Source of the DNA: Rhodobacterales bacterium
Lineage (GTDB): Bacteria; Pseudomonadota; Alphaproteobacteria; Rhizobiales; Stappiaceae
Length of the DNA: 64,000 nucleotides
Assembly (NCBI GenBank): GCA_008107755.1
Contig: VIRH01000085.1
Span: forward strand, 62,001 to 126,000
Reading direction: 5' to 3'
The notes beneath the pieces are model-generated. The model saw only the letters and a program-made list of their open reading frames with translations, searched no databases and was not told the DNA's origin. The translations under genes and the position numbers were made by a program. Below, piece by piece: positions 35,095 through 44,434 of the stretch. Position 1 is the stretch's first letter; each line of letters starts with the position of its first letter.

Positions 35095-35544
35095 TTACCA
35101 GGCGTTGTAGCCAAGATACTTTCCGGACATCTCGATCTTCACGCGGTCACCCTTGGGATGTTCGACCCGGGTCACCGCCATGTCGAAATCGATGGCGGAC
35201 ATGATCCCGTCGCCGAATTTTTCATGGATCAAGGCCTTGATGGTCGGGCCATAGACGCCGACGATTTCATAAAGACGGTAGATGCAGGGGTCGGTCGGAA
35301 CGGTCTGCTCCCAGATCTTGGTCGGGCTTTCCTGCAGAATGAGCGCGGCCTCCTGCGGCAGGCCCAGGGTCTCGGTGATCGCCTTCGCCTTGTCCGCCGG
35401 CATGGCGTTCATCCCCATGGCGGCCGAATGGGTCCAGACCGGAGACATGCCGATCTTCTCCGCAATGCCTTCCCAGGTCAGGCCGGCCTGGCGCTTTGCC
35501 GACAGGATCTGAGCAGTCACGTCTTCACGGGTCAGTGCGGTCAT
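35095..35544 (-). CDS. cynS: Cyanase (cyanate hydratase)
   Basis: Cytoplasmic decamer that converts cyanate and bicarbonate to ammonia and CO2. The 149 residues show the N-terminal helical domain and the C-terminal catalytic domain with Arg90, Glu93 and Ser116 (in CIYRLYEIVGVYG and MSAIDF), matching the E. coli triad at 96, 99 and 122. It is embedded between the kinase/phosphatase gene (9 bases upstream) and nasA (21 bases downstream), so cyanate nitrogen is used together with nitrate. NrtABCD-type importers often take up cyanate too. Confidence 0.96.
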   Translation of the reverse strand: MTALTREDVTAQILSAKRQAGLTWEGIAEKIGMSPVWTHSAAMGMNAMPADKAKAITETLGLPQEAALILQESPTKIWEQTVPTDPCIYRLYEIVGVYGPTIKALIHEKFGDGIMSAIDFDMAVTRVEHPKGDRVKIEMSGKYLGYNAW

Positions 35545-35553
35545 GGGTATCTC

Positions 35554-37293
35554 CTAATGGGTTCCGAAAAGTTGGCTGAAAAGAGCGGCACACAGCACCG
35601 CAAGAACAGCGGATACGGCCTGCCAGAAGCGGACCGGATCACGCTGAAGAAGGGGCACGAACTGGCCGGGGTCATAGTCCGGACCGGGGCGGCGCAGGTC
35701 TTCGAGAAATTCGCTCAGGACGTCATGACGCTTGCCGGGGACCGGACTGACTGCCTTGCAGAGCGCGGCGTCGACCCAGTCCGGCACCCTGTCCGTAATG
35801 GCACGAGCGCTCCTGTAGCGCAGAGCCGCCTGCGCTTTTTCGCTAGTCGCCCTGCCCACCGCAGCGCCATAAGGCAATTGACCGGTCAGCATCTCGTAGG
35901 CGATGACGCCGAGCGAGAAGAGATCGCTGCGGGCCGTGCCGAGGTAACCGAGGAAGAGCTCCGGCGCTGAATATTGATGCGTTCCAAGGATTTCCGCCTT
36001 GTCCAGCGCGGGTGCGGCTTCCATGACGCCGGCGATGCGCACCGAGCCGAAATCGATGATCTTCACCGTCCCGTCCTGGTCGATCATGATGTTTTCGGGC
36101 CGCAGATCCTGATGGATCATTTCCTTGCGATGGAATGCCAGAAGTCCCCTGGCGACCTGTTCGAGAATGCCGCGGACGGTCTCCAGATCCGGACGCGGAT
36201 TGTCCAGCATCCACTGCCTCAAGGTTTGACCCTCGATATAATCGCTTGCGATAAAAAGCGTCCGCCGGTCCTGCGGATAAGGCATGGCCCCCAGAACATG
36301 AGGCGATGCGATCCGCCGCGCGATCCACTCTTCCATCGCGAACCGGCGCAGGTAGTCCTCATCGGTCCGCATGTCGATCGACGGAAACTTCAGGGCAGCC
36401 AGTTCGCCGGTCGCCTCTTTTTCAGCCAGATAGATATGACTGCGGCTGCTGGCGTGCAGATTGCGCAGGATCCGGAACCCTTCGAATTGGCTCGGCACCT
36501 TCGGCAGCGGAGCGGGCGGGAGCATCTCCTGACCGGACAGGAAGTCCGGCGTCGAAGCATCTCCAAGCTCCGTCACGCGCACGATCTGGATCGTGATATT
36601 GTCGGTGCTGCCGGACTCAAGAGCCAAGTCGACGAGCAAAGCCGCAGCCGCGCTCAGGTCGTCGTTTCGGCAGATCTCTTCGGCAATTCTGTTCGGCGGA
36701 ACAAATTCGTGAAGCCCGTCGGTCGAGAGCACGAATACATCGTCTGACTTTATATCCTGCGCGAGATAATCGATCTCGACAGAATATCCCAGACCCAAAG
36801 CCCGACCAAGATGGCTCTCGCTGGCGGACACATGCACGCGGTGGTCCCGGGTCAGCGGCTCGAGGCTCCGACCAAAGAGACGCCAGACACGGCTGTCGCC
36901 GACATGAAACACATGTGCCCGACTGCCTTTCAGGATCAGCGCGGAAAAGGTGCAGATGCATCCATGGTCCCTGTTTGCGGTCTTTCTCGTTTCACCGTGA
37001 AGCCAGGAGTTCGCAGCCGTGATGACCTTTTCTGCCGAGGTCCTGACCGACCAAGCCTCTGAGGTACAGTAATAGTCCTCGAGAAAGGATTTGACGGCGG
37101 TCTCCGCCGCCATGGCGCCCTGCGGGCTCGAGGATATCCCGTCCGCAAGCGCAACCGCGATGCCCTTGTGGGTGAGCGCATACCCCTGCGGAGCCACGAG
37201 ACCGTGAAAGTCCTGGTTTTCCGGTTTCAGGCCGGCAGACGAACATTGTCTGGCTTCAATCCGCAACGCTTTATTCGGATTTTGCATGAGCAC
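35554..37293 (-). CDS. Membrane-anchored PP2C phosphatase - Ser/Thr kinase fusion
   Basis: A 579-residue bifunctional protein. GTG at 37293 has GGAGG nine bases upstream; an ATG two codons later is the alternative. Residues about 5-250 are a PP2C phosphatase with metal-binding motifs ENQD, ALADGISSS, HVGDSRVWRL, LSTDGLHEF and STDNITIQIV all intact. About 270-540 is a protein kinase: AALKFPS (Lys), HQDLRPENIMI (His-x-Asp present; the usual Lys is Arg) and IIDFGSV (DFG). The glycine loop is degenerate (LHASSRSHIYLA). A C-terminal membrane helix, FWQAVSAVLAVLCAALFSQLF, follows. Comparable fusions sit in nitrate clusters of other proteobacteria; the substrate is unknown. Confidence 0.9.
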   Translation of the reverse strand: MLMQNPNKALRIEARQCSSAGLKPENQDFHGLVAPQGYALTHKGIAVALADGISSSPQGAMAAETAVKSFLEDYYCTSEAWSVRTSAEKVITAANSWLHGETRKTANRDHGCICTFSALILKGSRAHVFHVGDSRVWRLFGRSLEPLTRDHRVHVSASESHLGRALGLGYSVEIDYLAQDIKSDDVFVLSTDGLHEFVPPNRIAEEICRNDDLSAAAALLVDLALESGSTDNITIQIVRVTELGDASTPDFLSGQEMLPPAPLPKVPSQFEGFRILRNLHASSRSHIYLAEKEATGELAALKFPSIDMRTDEDYLRRFAMEEWIARRIASPHVLGAMPYPQDRRTLFIASDYIEGQTLRQWMLDNPRPDLETVRGILEQVARGLLAFHRKEMIHQDLRPENIMIDQDGTVKIIDFGSVRIAGVMEAAPALDKAEILGTHQYSAPELFLGYLGTARSDLFSLGVIAYEMLTGQLPYGAAVGRATSEKAQAALRYRSARAITDRVPDWVDAALCKAVSPVPGKRHDVLSEFLEDLRRPGPDYDPGQFVPLLQRDPVRFWQAVSAVLAVLCAALFSQLFGTH

Positions 37294-37355
37294 GGGAAAC
37301 CGCCTCCGGAAGGTGTCCCGCCAGACCAGCCGGCGGGACAGGCAGGGACGCGGAC

Positions 37356-38201
37356 CTATTCGGCCGGCGTTGCGACCGGCGCTTTTTCATAGCCGGAGTT
37401 GCGCGCGGGAGAGGTCTTGTAGTGGGTGGCGTAGATCATGCCGCCGACAAACGTCAGCCCGCCGACGAGATTGCCGACAACCACCGGGATTTCGTTGTAG
37501 GCGAAATAGTCGAACCAGGTGAACTGGCCGCCGAGCATGATACCGGACGGGAACAGGAACATGTTGACGATGGAATGCTCGAATCCGAGGTAGAAGAACA
37601 CCAGGATCGGCATCCACATGGCCATGATCTTGCCGGAAACGGAACTGGACATCATGGCGGCGACAACGCCGGTGGAGACCATCCAGTTGCACATCACCGC
37701 GCGGATAAAGACCGTCAGGAGACCTGCCCAGCCGGCGGCGGCATAGCCGAGCGTTCGGGCTTCACCGATCTTGCCGATCCGCTGGCCGACATCGTTCGGT
37801 TCCTGGCTGAAGCCCATGGTGAAGATGATCGCCATGAAGACGGCGACGGTCAGTGCACCGGCGAAATTTCCGCAGAAGACCAGGCCCCAGTTGCGCAAGA
37901 CCCCGCCCCAGGTGCAGCCCGGGCGCTTTGCGATAACGGCAAGCGGCGCCAGGGTAAAGACGCCTGTCAGCAGGTCGAAGCCCAACAGGTACAGCATGCA
38001 GAAACCGACCGGAAACAGCACCGACGCCACCAGGAAGTTGCCGGTGTTGACGGCGATGGTGACGGCGAAGGCCGCTGCGAGAGCAAGGATTGCGCCGGCC
38101 ATATAGGCACGGATTAGCGTGTCTTTAGTGGCCATGAAGATCTTCGCCTCACCGGCATCGATCATTTTTCCGGCAAATTCCTGAGGTGGAACGTAAGACA
38201 T
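37356..38201 (-). CDS. nirC: Formate/nitrite transporter family protein
   Basis: Inner-membrane pentameric FNT channel, most likely moving nitrite. ATG at 38201 has an AAGGAA site seven bases upstream and gives 281 residues. Six membrane helices are visible, including AYMAGAILALAAAFAVTIAV, VLRNWGLVFCGNFAGALTV (the FNT N-F-x-G signature) and MCNWMVSTGVVAAMM. ILVFFYLGFEHSIVNMFLFPSGIM carries the central His of FNT channels. It sits 30 bases after nirD, with nirBD as its metabolic partners. Confidence 0.92.
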   Translation of the reverse strand: MSYVPPQEFAGKMIDAGEAKIFMATKDTLIRAYMAGAILALAAAFAVTIAVNTGNFLVASVLFPVGFCMLYLLGFDLLTGVFTLAPLAVIAKRPGCTWGGVLRNWGLVFCGNFAGALTVAVFMAIIFTMGFSQEPNDVGQRIGKIGEARTLGYAAAGWAGLLTVFIRAVMCNWMVSTGVVAAMMSSSVSGKIMAMWMPILVFFYLGFEHSIVNMFLFPSGIMLGGQFTWFDYFAYNEIPVVVGNLVGGLTFVGGMIYATHYKTSPARNSGYEKAPVATPAE

Positions 38202-38231
38202 CCAGTTTCCTTTCACAGATCGGATCGCCGC

Positions 38232-38573
38232 TCAGGCGACTTCGTGGGAGTAAGAAAGATCGATATAGATCCGGGTCTCCTCGACCCGGACGGGGAAGGC
38301 CAGCGTTTGGCCTTCGTCGGCGCCCTGAGCGGTGCCGGTTTCCAGTGAGATCACCCAGTTGTGCAGCGGACAGGTCACGCAGCCGTCATGGACGATCCCC
38401 TGACTGAGAGGCCCGTTCCTGTGCGGGCACTTGTCTTCGAGGGCATAGATGTCATCTGTCGCCGTGCGGAAGACGGCGATGGTCATCTCCCCGTTCCTGA
38501 CGCAGCGCGCGCCCTCGCGGGGGATGTCCTCAAGCTGGCCAACAGGGACCCAGTTCCGGATTTCCGCAGTCAT
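38232..38573 (-). CDS. nirD: Nitrite reductase small subunit (Rieske-type)
   Basis: Partner of NirB in NADH-dependent reduction of nitrite to ammonium. The 113 residues contain a Rieske [2Fe-2S] site, CPHRNGPLSQG (Cys-x-His) and CPLHNW (Cys-x2-His). In contrast, E. coli NirD has lost these ligands; here they are intact. The start overlaps the nirB stop (ATGA). Confidence 0.95.
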   Translation of the reverse strand: MTAEIRNWVPVGQLEDIPREGARCVRNGEMTIAVFRTATDDIYALEDKCPHRNGPLSQGIVHDGCVTCPLHNWVISLETGTAQGADEGQTLAFPVRVEETRIYIDLSYSHEVA

Positions 38574-41023
38574 TCCGCTGCCTCCCTGGTGATGACGGCC
38601 ATCGGCCGGAATTCATGCTTGTCCTTGCCGGAGACACGCTCCGACCAGGGGTCGACCTGTGCAAATTTCTGAGAGAAGACGAAGCGGTCGAAATAGCTCT
38701 TCCGCTTGTCGGCATCGTCCATGATCTGGCGACGGACCTCGTCGTAGCCGATGCGCTTGGCCCATTTGTAGATGCGTTCCAGATACCGGCCCTGTTCGCG
38801 GTACATCTGCACCACTGCCACGATGTGCTCGAGCGCCTCGTCCTCGGTCTTGACCAGGCCGAGAACTTCCGTCCCCTTGATGTCGAGCCCGGCCGCGCCC
38901 GCGAAATGGATTTCGTAGCCACTGTCCACGCAAATGACACCGACGTCCTTGCAGGTCGCCTCGGCGCAGTTCCTCGGGCAGCCGGAGACGGCCATCTTGA
39001 CCTTCGCAGGCGTCCAGGAGCCCCACATGAACTTTTCGATCCGAACGCCAAGCCCGGTGGAATCCTGCGTCCCGAACCTGCACCAGTCGGTGCCGACGCA
39101 GGTTTTCACGGTTCTCAGGCCCTTGGCGTAGGCATGGCCGGAGACGAAGCCTGCCTTGCCGAGATCGGCCCAGACCGCCGGCAGGTCTTCCTTGCGGATG
39201 CCCAGCATGTCGATGCGCTGACCGCCTGTGACCTTGACGGTCGGGATGCTGAACTTGTCGACCACATCCGCGATCGCCCGCAGTTCCGTCGACGACGTCT
39301 GGCCGCCCCACATCCTTGGAACCACCGAATAGGTGCCGTCCTTCTGGATGTTGGCGTGGACACGCTCGTTGATGAAGCGCGACTGATAGTCGTCGGCGTA
39401 TTCGTCCGGCCAATCGGAGACAAGGTAATAGTTCAGGGCCGGACGGCACTTGGCGCAGCCGCCGGACGACGTCCATTCCAGTTCCTGCATCACGGCCGGA
39501 ATGGTCTTGAGTTCCTTGGACTTGATCAGCCGGCGCACGTCGTCGTGGCCGAGGGTCGTGCAGCCGCACATCGGCGTAACCGCCGCCGGATTGTAGGCAT
39601 CGCCAAGCGTGATCTGCATCAGCTGCTCGACCAGCCCGGTGCAGGTCCCGCAGGAATTTGACGCCTTGGTATGCGCACGCACGCCGTCCAGCGTCGTCAG
39701 CCCTTTCTCCTTGATCGTGCCGACGATCTTGCCCTTGCACACGCCGTTGCAGCCGCAGATTTCCGCATCATCCGGCAAGGCTGCAACGGCCGCCGTAGGG
39801 TCCAGGGGGGCGCCCCCCTGGTAGGCCTGGCCGAAGATCAGCGTTTCGCGCATTTCCGAAACGTCTGTGCCCTTCTTCAGGAGATCGAAAAACCACGGCC
39901 CGTCCGACGTCTCTCCATAGAGCACGGCCCCGATGATCTTGTTGTCTTTCAGGACCAGCCGCTTGTAGACGCCGGCCGACGCGTCTCGCAGGACGATTTC
40001 CTCACGGTCCTCGCCTTCCGCGAAATCACCCGCGGAATAAAGATCGACGCCGGTCACCTTCAGCTTGGTTGCTGTGGCCGATCCGGCATATGCGTCGACA
40101 CCGTCCAGAAGGTTCTCCGCGATTACGCGCGCCATTTCGTAGAGCGGTGCGACCAGCCCGTAGCACATGCCACGGTGCTCGACGCATTCGCCCAGCGCGA
40201 AGATGTTTTCATCGCTGGTGCGCATGTCATCGCCGACGAGAATGCCCCGGTTGGTGTCGAGGCCGATCGCCCTGGCAAGATCCACCGACGGCCGGATGCC
40301 GACCGCCATGACGATGATGCTCGCCTCGATCTCGGTACCGTCGTCCAGGCGAATGCCCCTCACCTTACCGGTGTCGTCGCCAAGGATCTCATGACTGTTT
40401 GCCTTGGTGCGGACGTCGATACCGCGACGCTTGAATTCCTCCTCCAGCAAAAAGCCGGCGGACGGGTCGAGCTGACGTTCCATCAGGGTCGGCATCAGGT
40501 GCAGGACCGTGACATCCATGCCCTGCATCCTGAGGCCCGCAGCAGCTTCCAGCCCGAGCAGACCGCCCCCGATCACCACCGCGCGCCCGCCTCGCTTGGC
40601 TGTCTCGAGCATCCTCTCGACATCGTCGAGATCCCGGTAGGTCAGAACCCCGTCAAGGTCCTTGCCCGGCAGCGGGATGATGAACGGGCTGGAGCCCGTT
40701 GCGATCACCAGCTTGTCGTAGGACGCCGTGATGCCGTTTTCCGACGTGACGGTCCGGGCTTCCCGGTCAATCTCGCTGACCCTTGCCGACTTGTGCAGGG
40801 TCACGCCGTTTTCGGCATACCAGTCGTCCCCGTGGGTGATGATGTCTTCATAGGTCTTTTCGCCGGAGAGCACCGGCGACAGCATGAGCCGGTTGTAGTT
40901 CACCCTCGGCTCCGCGTTGAAGATCGTGACGTCGTAGGCTTCCCTGTTCTTCTCGAACAGGTCTTCCAGCATGCGTCCGGGGGCCATGCCGTTGCCAACA
41001 ATGACGAGTTTCTTCCTGTTCAT
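38570..41023 (-). CDS. nirB: NAD(P)H-dependent assimilatory nitrite reductase large subunit
   Basis: Cytoplasmic six-electron reduction of nitrite to ammonium. MNRKKLVIVGNGMAPGRMLEDL at 41023 (GGAG eight bases upstream) gives 817 residues; 45 upstream codons in the frame are unconserved. About 1-310 is the FAD/NADH module (VIVGNGM, AVVIGGGLLGLEAA). Two BFD-like [2Fe-2S] stretches follow (CGCNGVCKGKI...SCGTCTG; MCGCTTLGHDDV...GGCAKCRP). About 530-790 is the siroheme/[4Fe-4S] domain with TCVGTDWCRFG and SGCPRNCAEA. It follows the globin gene by five bases. Confidence 0.96.
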   Translation of the reverse strand: MNRKKLVIVGNGMAPGRMLEDLFEKNREAYDVTIFNAEPRVNYNRLMLSPVLSGEKTYEDIITHGDDWYAENGVTLHKSARVSEIDREARTVTSENGITASYDKLVIATGSSPFIIPLPGKDLDGVLTYRDLDDVERMLETAKRGGRAVVIGGGLLGLEAAAGLRMQGMDVTVLHLMPTLMERQLDPSAGFLLEEEFKRRGIDVRTKANSHEILGDDTGKVRGIRLDDGTEIEASIIVMAVGIRPSVDLARAIGLDTNRGILVGDDMRTSDENIFALGECVEHRGMCYGLVAPLYEMARVIAENLLDGVDAYAGSATATKLKVTGVDLYSAGDFAEGEDREEIVLRDASAGVYKRLVLKDNKIIGAVLYGETSDGPWFFDLLKKGTDVSEMRETLIFGQAYQGGAPLDPTAAVAALPDDAEICGCNGVCKGKIVGTIKEKGLTTLDGVRAHTKASNSCGTCTGLVEQLMQITLGDAYNPAAVTPMCGCTTLGHDDVRRLIKSKELKTIPAVMQELEWTSSGGCAKCRPALNYYLVSDWPDEYADDYQSRFINERVHANIQKDGTYSVVPRMWGGQTSSTELRAIADVVDKFSIPTVKVTGGQRIDMLGIRKEDLPAVWADLGKAGFVSGHAYAKGLRTVKTCVGTDWCRFGTQDSTGLGVRIEKFMWGSWTPAKVKMAVSGCPRNCAEATCKDVGVICVDSGYEIHFAGAAGLDIKGTEVLGLVKTEDEALEHIVAVVQMYREQGRYLERIYKWAKRIGYDEVRRQIMDDADKRKSYFDRFVFSQKFAQVDPWSERVSGKDKHEFRPMAVITREAAE

Positions 41024-41028
41024 CGGGA

Positions 41029-41454
41029 TCACTCCGCTGTAATCGGTCTGGAATAGGCGGCCTTGATCATCACGCCCGAAAGCGTGGCGTAGGCAGCCCC
41101 CCATGCGGATTTCGTTTCGTCGGTAAAGTCGCTGCCGAGTCCCTGTTCCAGGGTCCACAACAGCGCCTCGCCAACCGGTTGGTAATGCTCGGCCCTGACG
41201 CCGTAATCGACGTGCCTGACGGCCAGGGTCTCTGCGGCCGGAATGATGGCTTCGAGATTGCTCAGCCCTTTCACGACAACGCCGAGCGTTGCCATCAACT
41301 TGCCGCCCTGCGCCGCCAGATCGCCCTTGAAGAGCGGACGGACCTCCGGAGCGAGATCGAAAAGCCTGGCGTAGAACATCGCGGCGGCCTGGTTGGCGAT
41401 GGGCGCCACCTTGCCGAAGGAGGTCTGCACGCGCTGGATCTGATCTGGCGTCAT
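41029..41454 (-). CDS. Single-domain bacterial hemoglobin
   Basis: A 141-residue globin like Vitreoscilla hemoglobin and the globin part of flavohemoglobin, with no reductase domain. ATG at 41454 has GGAAGG eight bases upstream; an earlier ATG overlapping the nrtCD stop lacks a site. The proximal heme His is His81 in LAVRHVDYGV, equivalent to His85 of VHb, and VGEALLWTLEQGLG and AWGAAYATLSGVMI are typical G and H helices. It is located between nrtCD and nirB. A similar globin, Bjgb, in the Bradyrhizobium nitrate locus detoxifies NO made during nitrate assimilation; the same role is inferred here. Confidence 0.9.
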   Translation of the reverse strand: MTPDQIQRVQTSFGKVAPIANQAAAMFYARLFDLAPEVRPLFKGDLAAQGGKLMATLGVVVKGLSNLEAIIPAAETLAVRHVDYGVRAEHYQPVGEALLWTLEQGLGSDFTDETKSAWGAAYATLSGVMIKAAYSRPITAE

Positions 41455-41471
41455 GTCACTCACCTTCCCTT

Positions 41472-43244
41472 TCATTCGGCCGCGTGCACGGCGGCTTTCT
41501 GCCGTGCCATGCGCGCTGCCCGTTTCTGCTGGATGGATTGAAGCTGGTCCTCGCTCGGGTTCGCCCCACCTTCGTAGGCTTCCAGGAAGTCCAGAAGTTC
41601 CTCGCGGTAGGCGTAATAATCCGCATGCGCGAGCAGCTCCTTGCGCGAACGGGGACGCGGCAGGTCGACGTCCATGATGTTGCCGATACGGGCATTCGGA
41701 CCGTTCGACATCATCACCACCCGATCGGCGAGCAGGATCGCCTCATCGACATCGTGGGTGACGCAGATCGCCGTCACCTCGGTCCGCTTCCAGACATCCA
41801 TCAGGACGTCCTGAAGCTCCCAGCGGGTCAGGCTGTCGAGCATGCCGAAAGGTTCGTCGAGCAGGAGCAGTTTCGGCGACAGGGCGAAAGCACGGGCAAT
41901 CCCGACCCTCTGCTTCATGCCGTTGGAGAGATCGGCGGCATCCTTGTCCATGGCATCGGCAAGACCGACCTTGGAAAGGTAGTACTCGATCACATCCCGC
42001 TTTTCCGCACGGGACGCATCCGGGTAGACCTTGTCGACCCCGAGTTCGACATTCTCATAGGCGGTGAGCCAGGGCATCAGGCTGGGTGCCTGGAACACGA
42101 CAGCCCTGTCGGGGCCGGCCTGGGTCACATGGGTGCCATCGAGAACGATTGCGCCTTCCGTGATCGGATTGAGGCCGGCGACCATTGAGAGAACGGTCGA
42201 CTTGCCGCAGCCCGAATGCCCGATGAGCGTTACGAACTCGCCCTTCTTCATCTTCAGGTCGAACCCGTCGACCACCGTCAGCGGCCCCTTGGGCGTCGGA
42301 TAAACCTTCTTGAGGTCGGAGAACGCGAGATACCGCTCATCAGTCGCGGTCTCGGCCGCACGCTGATAGGCCTGGGGAATCTTTTCCCTGGCCGCTGGGC
42401 GCTGCGTGATCGGCACGATGTCCGGCAGAACGATATCCCGCTCAAGATCCGCGCCACGCTCCGCACCGGCCGTGATCAGATACTCGGTGATCTCCGCCCG
42501 CAGGCTGATGAAGCTGTCGTCGTGATTGAGCTCGCCGCGGTCGCGCGGTCGATCGAAAGAGACCCTGAACTCCGGTCCGAGGGTCGCTGCCTCAGCCTTT
42601 GCAGTCCCCGGCTTGAGGGGAATGATGCGGTCGGCAAGCAGGATCGCTTCATCGACGTCGTTGGTGATCAGGACGATGGTCTTCTTTTCCTCGTCGCAGA
42701 TGGCCGCGAACTCGTCCTGCAGCTTTGCGCGGGTCAAGGCATCCAGCGCCGACAGCGGTTCGTCCATCAGCAGCAGCTCCGGCTGCATGGCAAGCGCACG
42801 GGCAACGGCAACGCGCTGGCGCATTCCGCCTGAAAGTTCCGCCGGCTTGCGGTCGCGAGCATGGCCGAGACCAACCATCTGGATATACCTGTCGAAGATC
42901 TCCTTTCGCTCGGAAGAGCTTTTCTTGCGGAAGACACTGTCGACCGCCAGAGCCACGTTGCCGGCCACCGTCAGCCAGGGCATCAGCGAATAGGACTGGA
43001 ACACCACGCCCCTGTCCGGGCTCGGCCCGTCGATTTCCCGTCCCTTGAAGACGATGCCTCCGGTATCCGGCTCGATCAGCCCGGCGAGGAGAGAAATGAG
43101 CGTTGTCTTGCCCATGCCGGAAAATCCGACGATGGCAATGAATTCGCCCTCTTCCACCTTCAGGTCGATAGCCTCCAGCACCGCCGTCCTGTTGGCGCCT
43201 TCGCCGTAGGACTTGGAGACGCCGGAGATTTCCAGAAAGGACAT
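41472..43244 (-). CDS. nrtCD: Nitrate ABC transporter, two ATPase domains in one protein
   Basis: Energises the NrtB permease. The 590 residues have two nucleotide-binding domains, about 5-265 and 315-560, and no NrtA-like receiver domain as in cyanobacterial NrtC. Domain 1: Walker [10 protein letters not shown] (41-48), signature LSGGMRQR, Walker B LLLMDEP, but the switch histidine is Asn (LITNDVDEA). Domain 2: Walker [10 protein letters not shown], signature LSNGMKQR (second Gly lost), Walker B with Glu, switch His present (VTHDVDEA). GGAG lies six bases before the ATG. The gene overlaps no neighbour except the unused upstream ATG of the globin gene. Confidence 0.93.
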   Translation of the reverse strand: MSFLEISGVSKSYGEGANRTAVLEAIDLKVEEGEFIAIVGFSGMGKTTLISLLAGLIEPDTGGIVFKGREIDGPSPDRGVVFQSYSLMPWLTVAGNVALAVDSVFRKKSSSERKEIFDRYIQMVGLGHARDRKPAELSGGMRQRVAVARALAMQPELLLMDEPLSALDALTRAKLQDEFAAICDEEKKTIVLITNDVDEAILLADRIIPLKPGTAKAEAATLGPEFRVSFDRPRDRGELNHDDSFISLRAEITEYLITAGAERGADLERDIVLPDIVPITQRPAAREKIPQAYQRAAETATDERYLAFSDLKKVYPTPKGPLTVVDGFDLKMKKGEFVTLIGHSGCGKSTVLSMVAGLNPITEGAIVLDGTHVTQAGPDRAVVFQAPSLMPWLTAYENVELGVDKVYPDASRAEKRDVIEYYLSKVGLADAMDKDAADLSNGMKQRVGIARAFALSPKLLLLDEPFGMLDSLTRWELQDVLMDVWKRTEVTAICVTHDVDEAILLADRVVMMSNGPNARIGNIMDVDLPRPRSRKELLAHADYYAYREELLDFLEAYEGGANPSEDQLQSIQQKRAARMARQKAAVHAAE

Positions 43245-43254
43245 ATCCGTCTCC

Positions 43255-44337
43255 TTAGCGATTGGCCGAGAATGTGAAGGCGCGCTGCAGGGCGAACATC
43301 AGCCGGTCCAGCATGAAACCGATGATGCCGATGGTCAGGACGGCGACCATGATCTTGGCGAGCGACTGGGAAGACCCGTTCTGGAACTCGTCCCAGACGA
43401 ATTTGCCGAGACCCGGGTTCTGCGCCAGCATTTCGGCGGCGATCAGCACCATCCAGCCCACACCCAGCGACAGGCGAAGACCAGTGAAGATCAGCGGCAG
43501 CGAGGACGGCAGCACAAGTTTGGTGATGGTCTTCCAGGTGGGAAGCTGCAGGACGCGGCCGACGTTCATCAGGTCCTTGTCGACCGACGCAACGCCCAGC
43601 GCCGTATTGATCAGCGTTGGCCACATCGAGCATAGCGTCACGGTGACCGCCGAGATCAACAGCGACTTCGACAGCCACTCATAGGCATCCGCATAGGTAG
43701 CCGATACGATCATGGTGACGATGGGAAGCCAGGCCAGCGGCGAGACCGGCTTGAAGATCTGGATCAGCGGATTGATCGCGCCGTTGAAGGTTCTGGACAG
43801 TCCCGAGGCAATCCCCAGCGGCACGGCAATTATCGTCGCGATCAGGAAGCCGAGCCCCACCGTCTTCAGGGACGTTTCGATCTGGTCGATATAGGTCGGT
43901 GCGCCGGTATAGGTACGCCACTTGATGCGGTCGGACTTTCCGGCCGCCTCAAGCTTGGCGTTGCGCTCTTCCTGACGCTCGTAGAAGGCACTGGCCTTCT
44001 CGCGCTGGCGCACATGGTCCTGCCACAGAACGACTGTCTGTTCCCAGACCTGCGCCGGCCCGGGCACGGCGCCGAGCGATGTCTGAACCTGCGGGGCCAG
44101 AATACCCCAGAGAACCAGAAAGGCCGCAATGCCCATGAGAGGGATCAGGAGCACGCGCTTGAGTTCGCCGAGTTGCTCCTTCGGACTGTCGCCCGCTGCG
44201 ATCCTCAAAAGCGGCACGGTCCAGGATAGGCCCAGGGCATCGAGCCAGCCGGCAGCCTTGCTGATCCTGGCGAAAACTCTTTCCCGGCGTTCCGCGCGGG
44301 CGATCTCCCGGCTGCCTGCAGTGTCGGCGTTGGCCAT
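43255..44337 (-). CDS. nrtB: Nitrate ABC transporter permease
   Basis: Inner-membrane channel of the NrtABCD importer. The 360 residues have about six membrane helices; the cytoplasmic coupling loop [44 protein letters not shown] contains the EAA-type region that docks on the ATPases. The N-terminal 60 residues form a basic cytoplasmic tail, longer than in many permeases. It is ten bases upstream of nrtCD and about 97 bases after nrtA. Confidence 0.93.
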   Translation of the reverse strand: MANADTAGSREIARAERRERVFARISKAAGWLDALGLSWTVPLLRIAAGDSPKEQLGELKRVLLIPLMGIAAFLVLWGILAPQVQTSLGAVPGPAQVWEQTVVLWQDHVRQREKASAFYERQEERNAKLEAAGKSDRIKWRTYTGAPTYIDQIETSLKTVGLGFLIATIIAVPLGIASGLSRTFNGAINPLIQIFKPVSPLAWLPIVTMIVSATYADAYEWLSKSLLISAVTVTLCSMWPTLINTALGVASVDKDLMNVGRVLQLPTWKTITKLVLPSSLPLIFTGLRLSLGVGWMVLIAAEMLAQNPGLGKFVWDEFQNGSSQSLAKIMVAVLTIGIIGFMLDRLMFALQRAFTFSANR

Positions 44338-44434
44338 GACGATTGGTCCCTGTCTCGACGTTCCGATCGTTCGATGGATTTGAGGCAGACGCCGGAACGG
44401 GAGGCGGCACGGCCGCCCGTCCCGGCGATGGCGA

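Noticed and set aside
32314..35970. A 1218-residue plus-strand open frame opposite nasA and neighbours
   Set aside because: Shadow of nasA and cynS codon usage; no family resemblance and no start signal.
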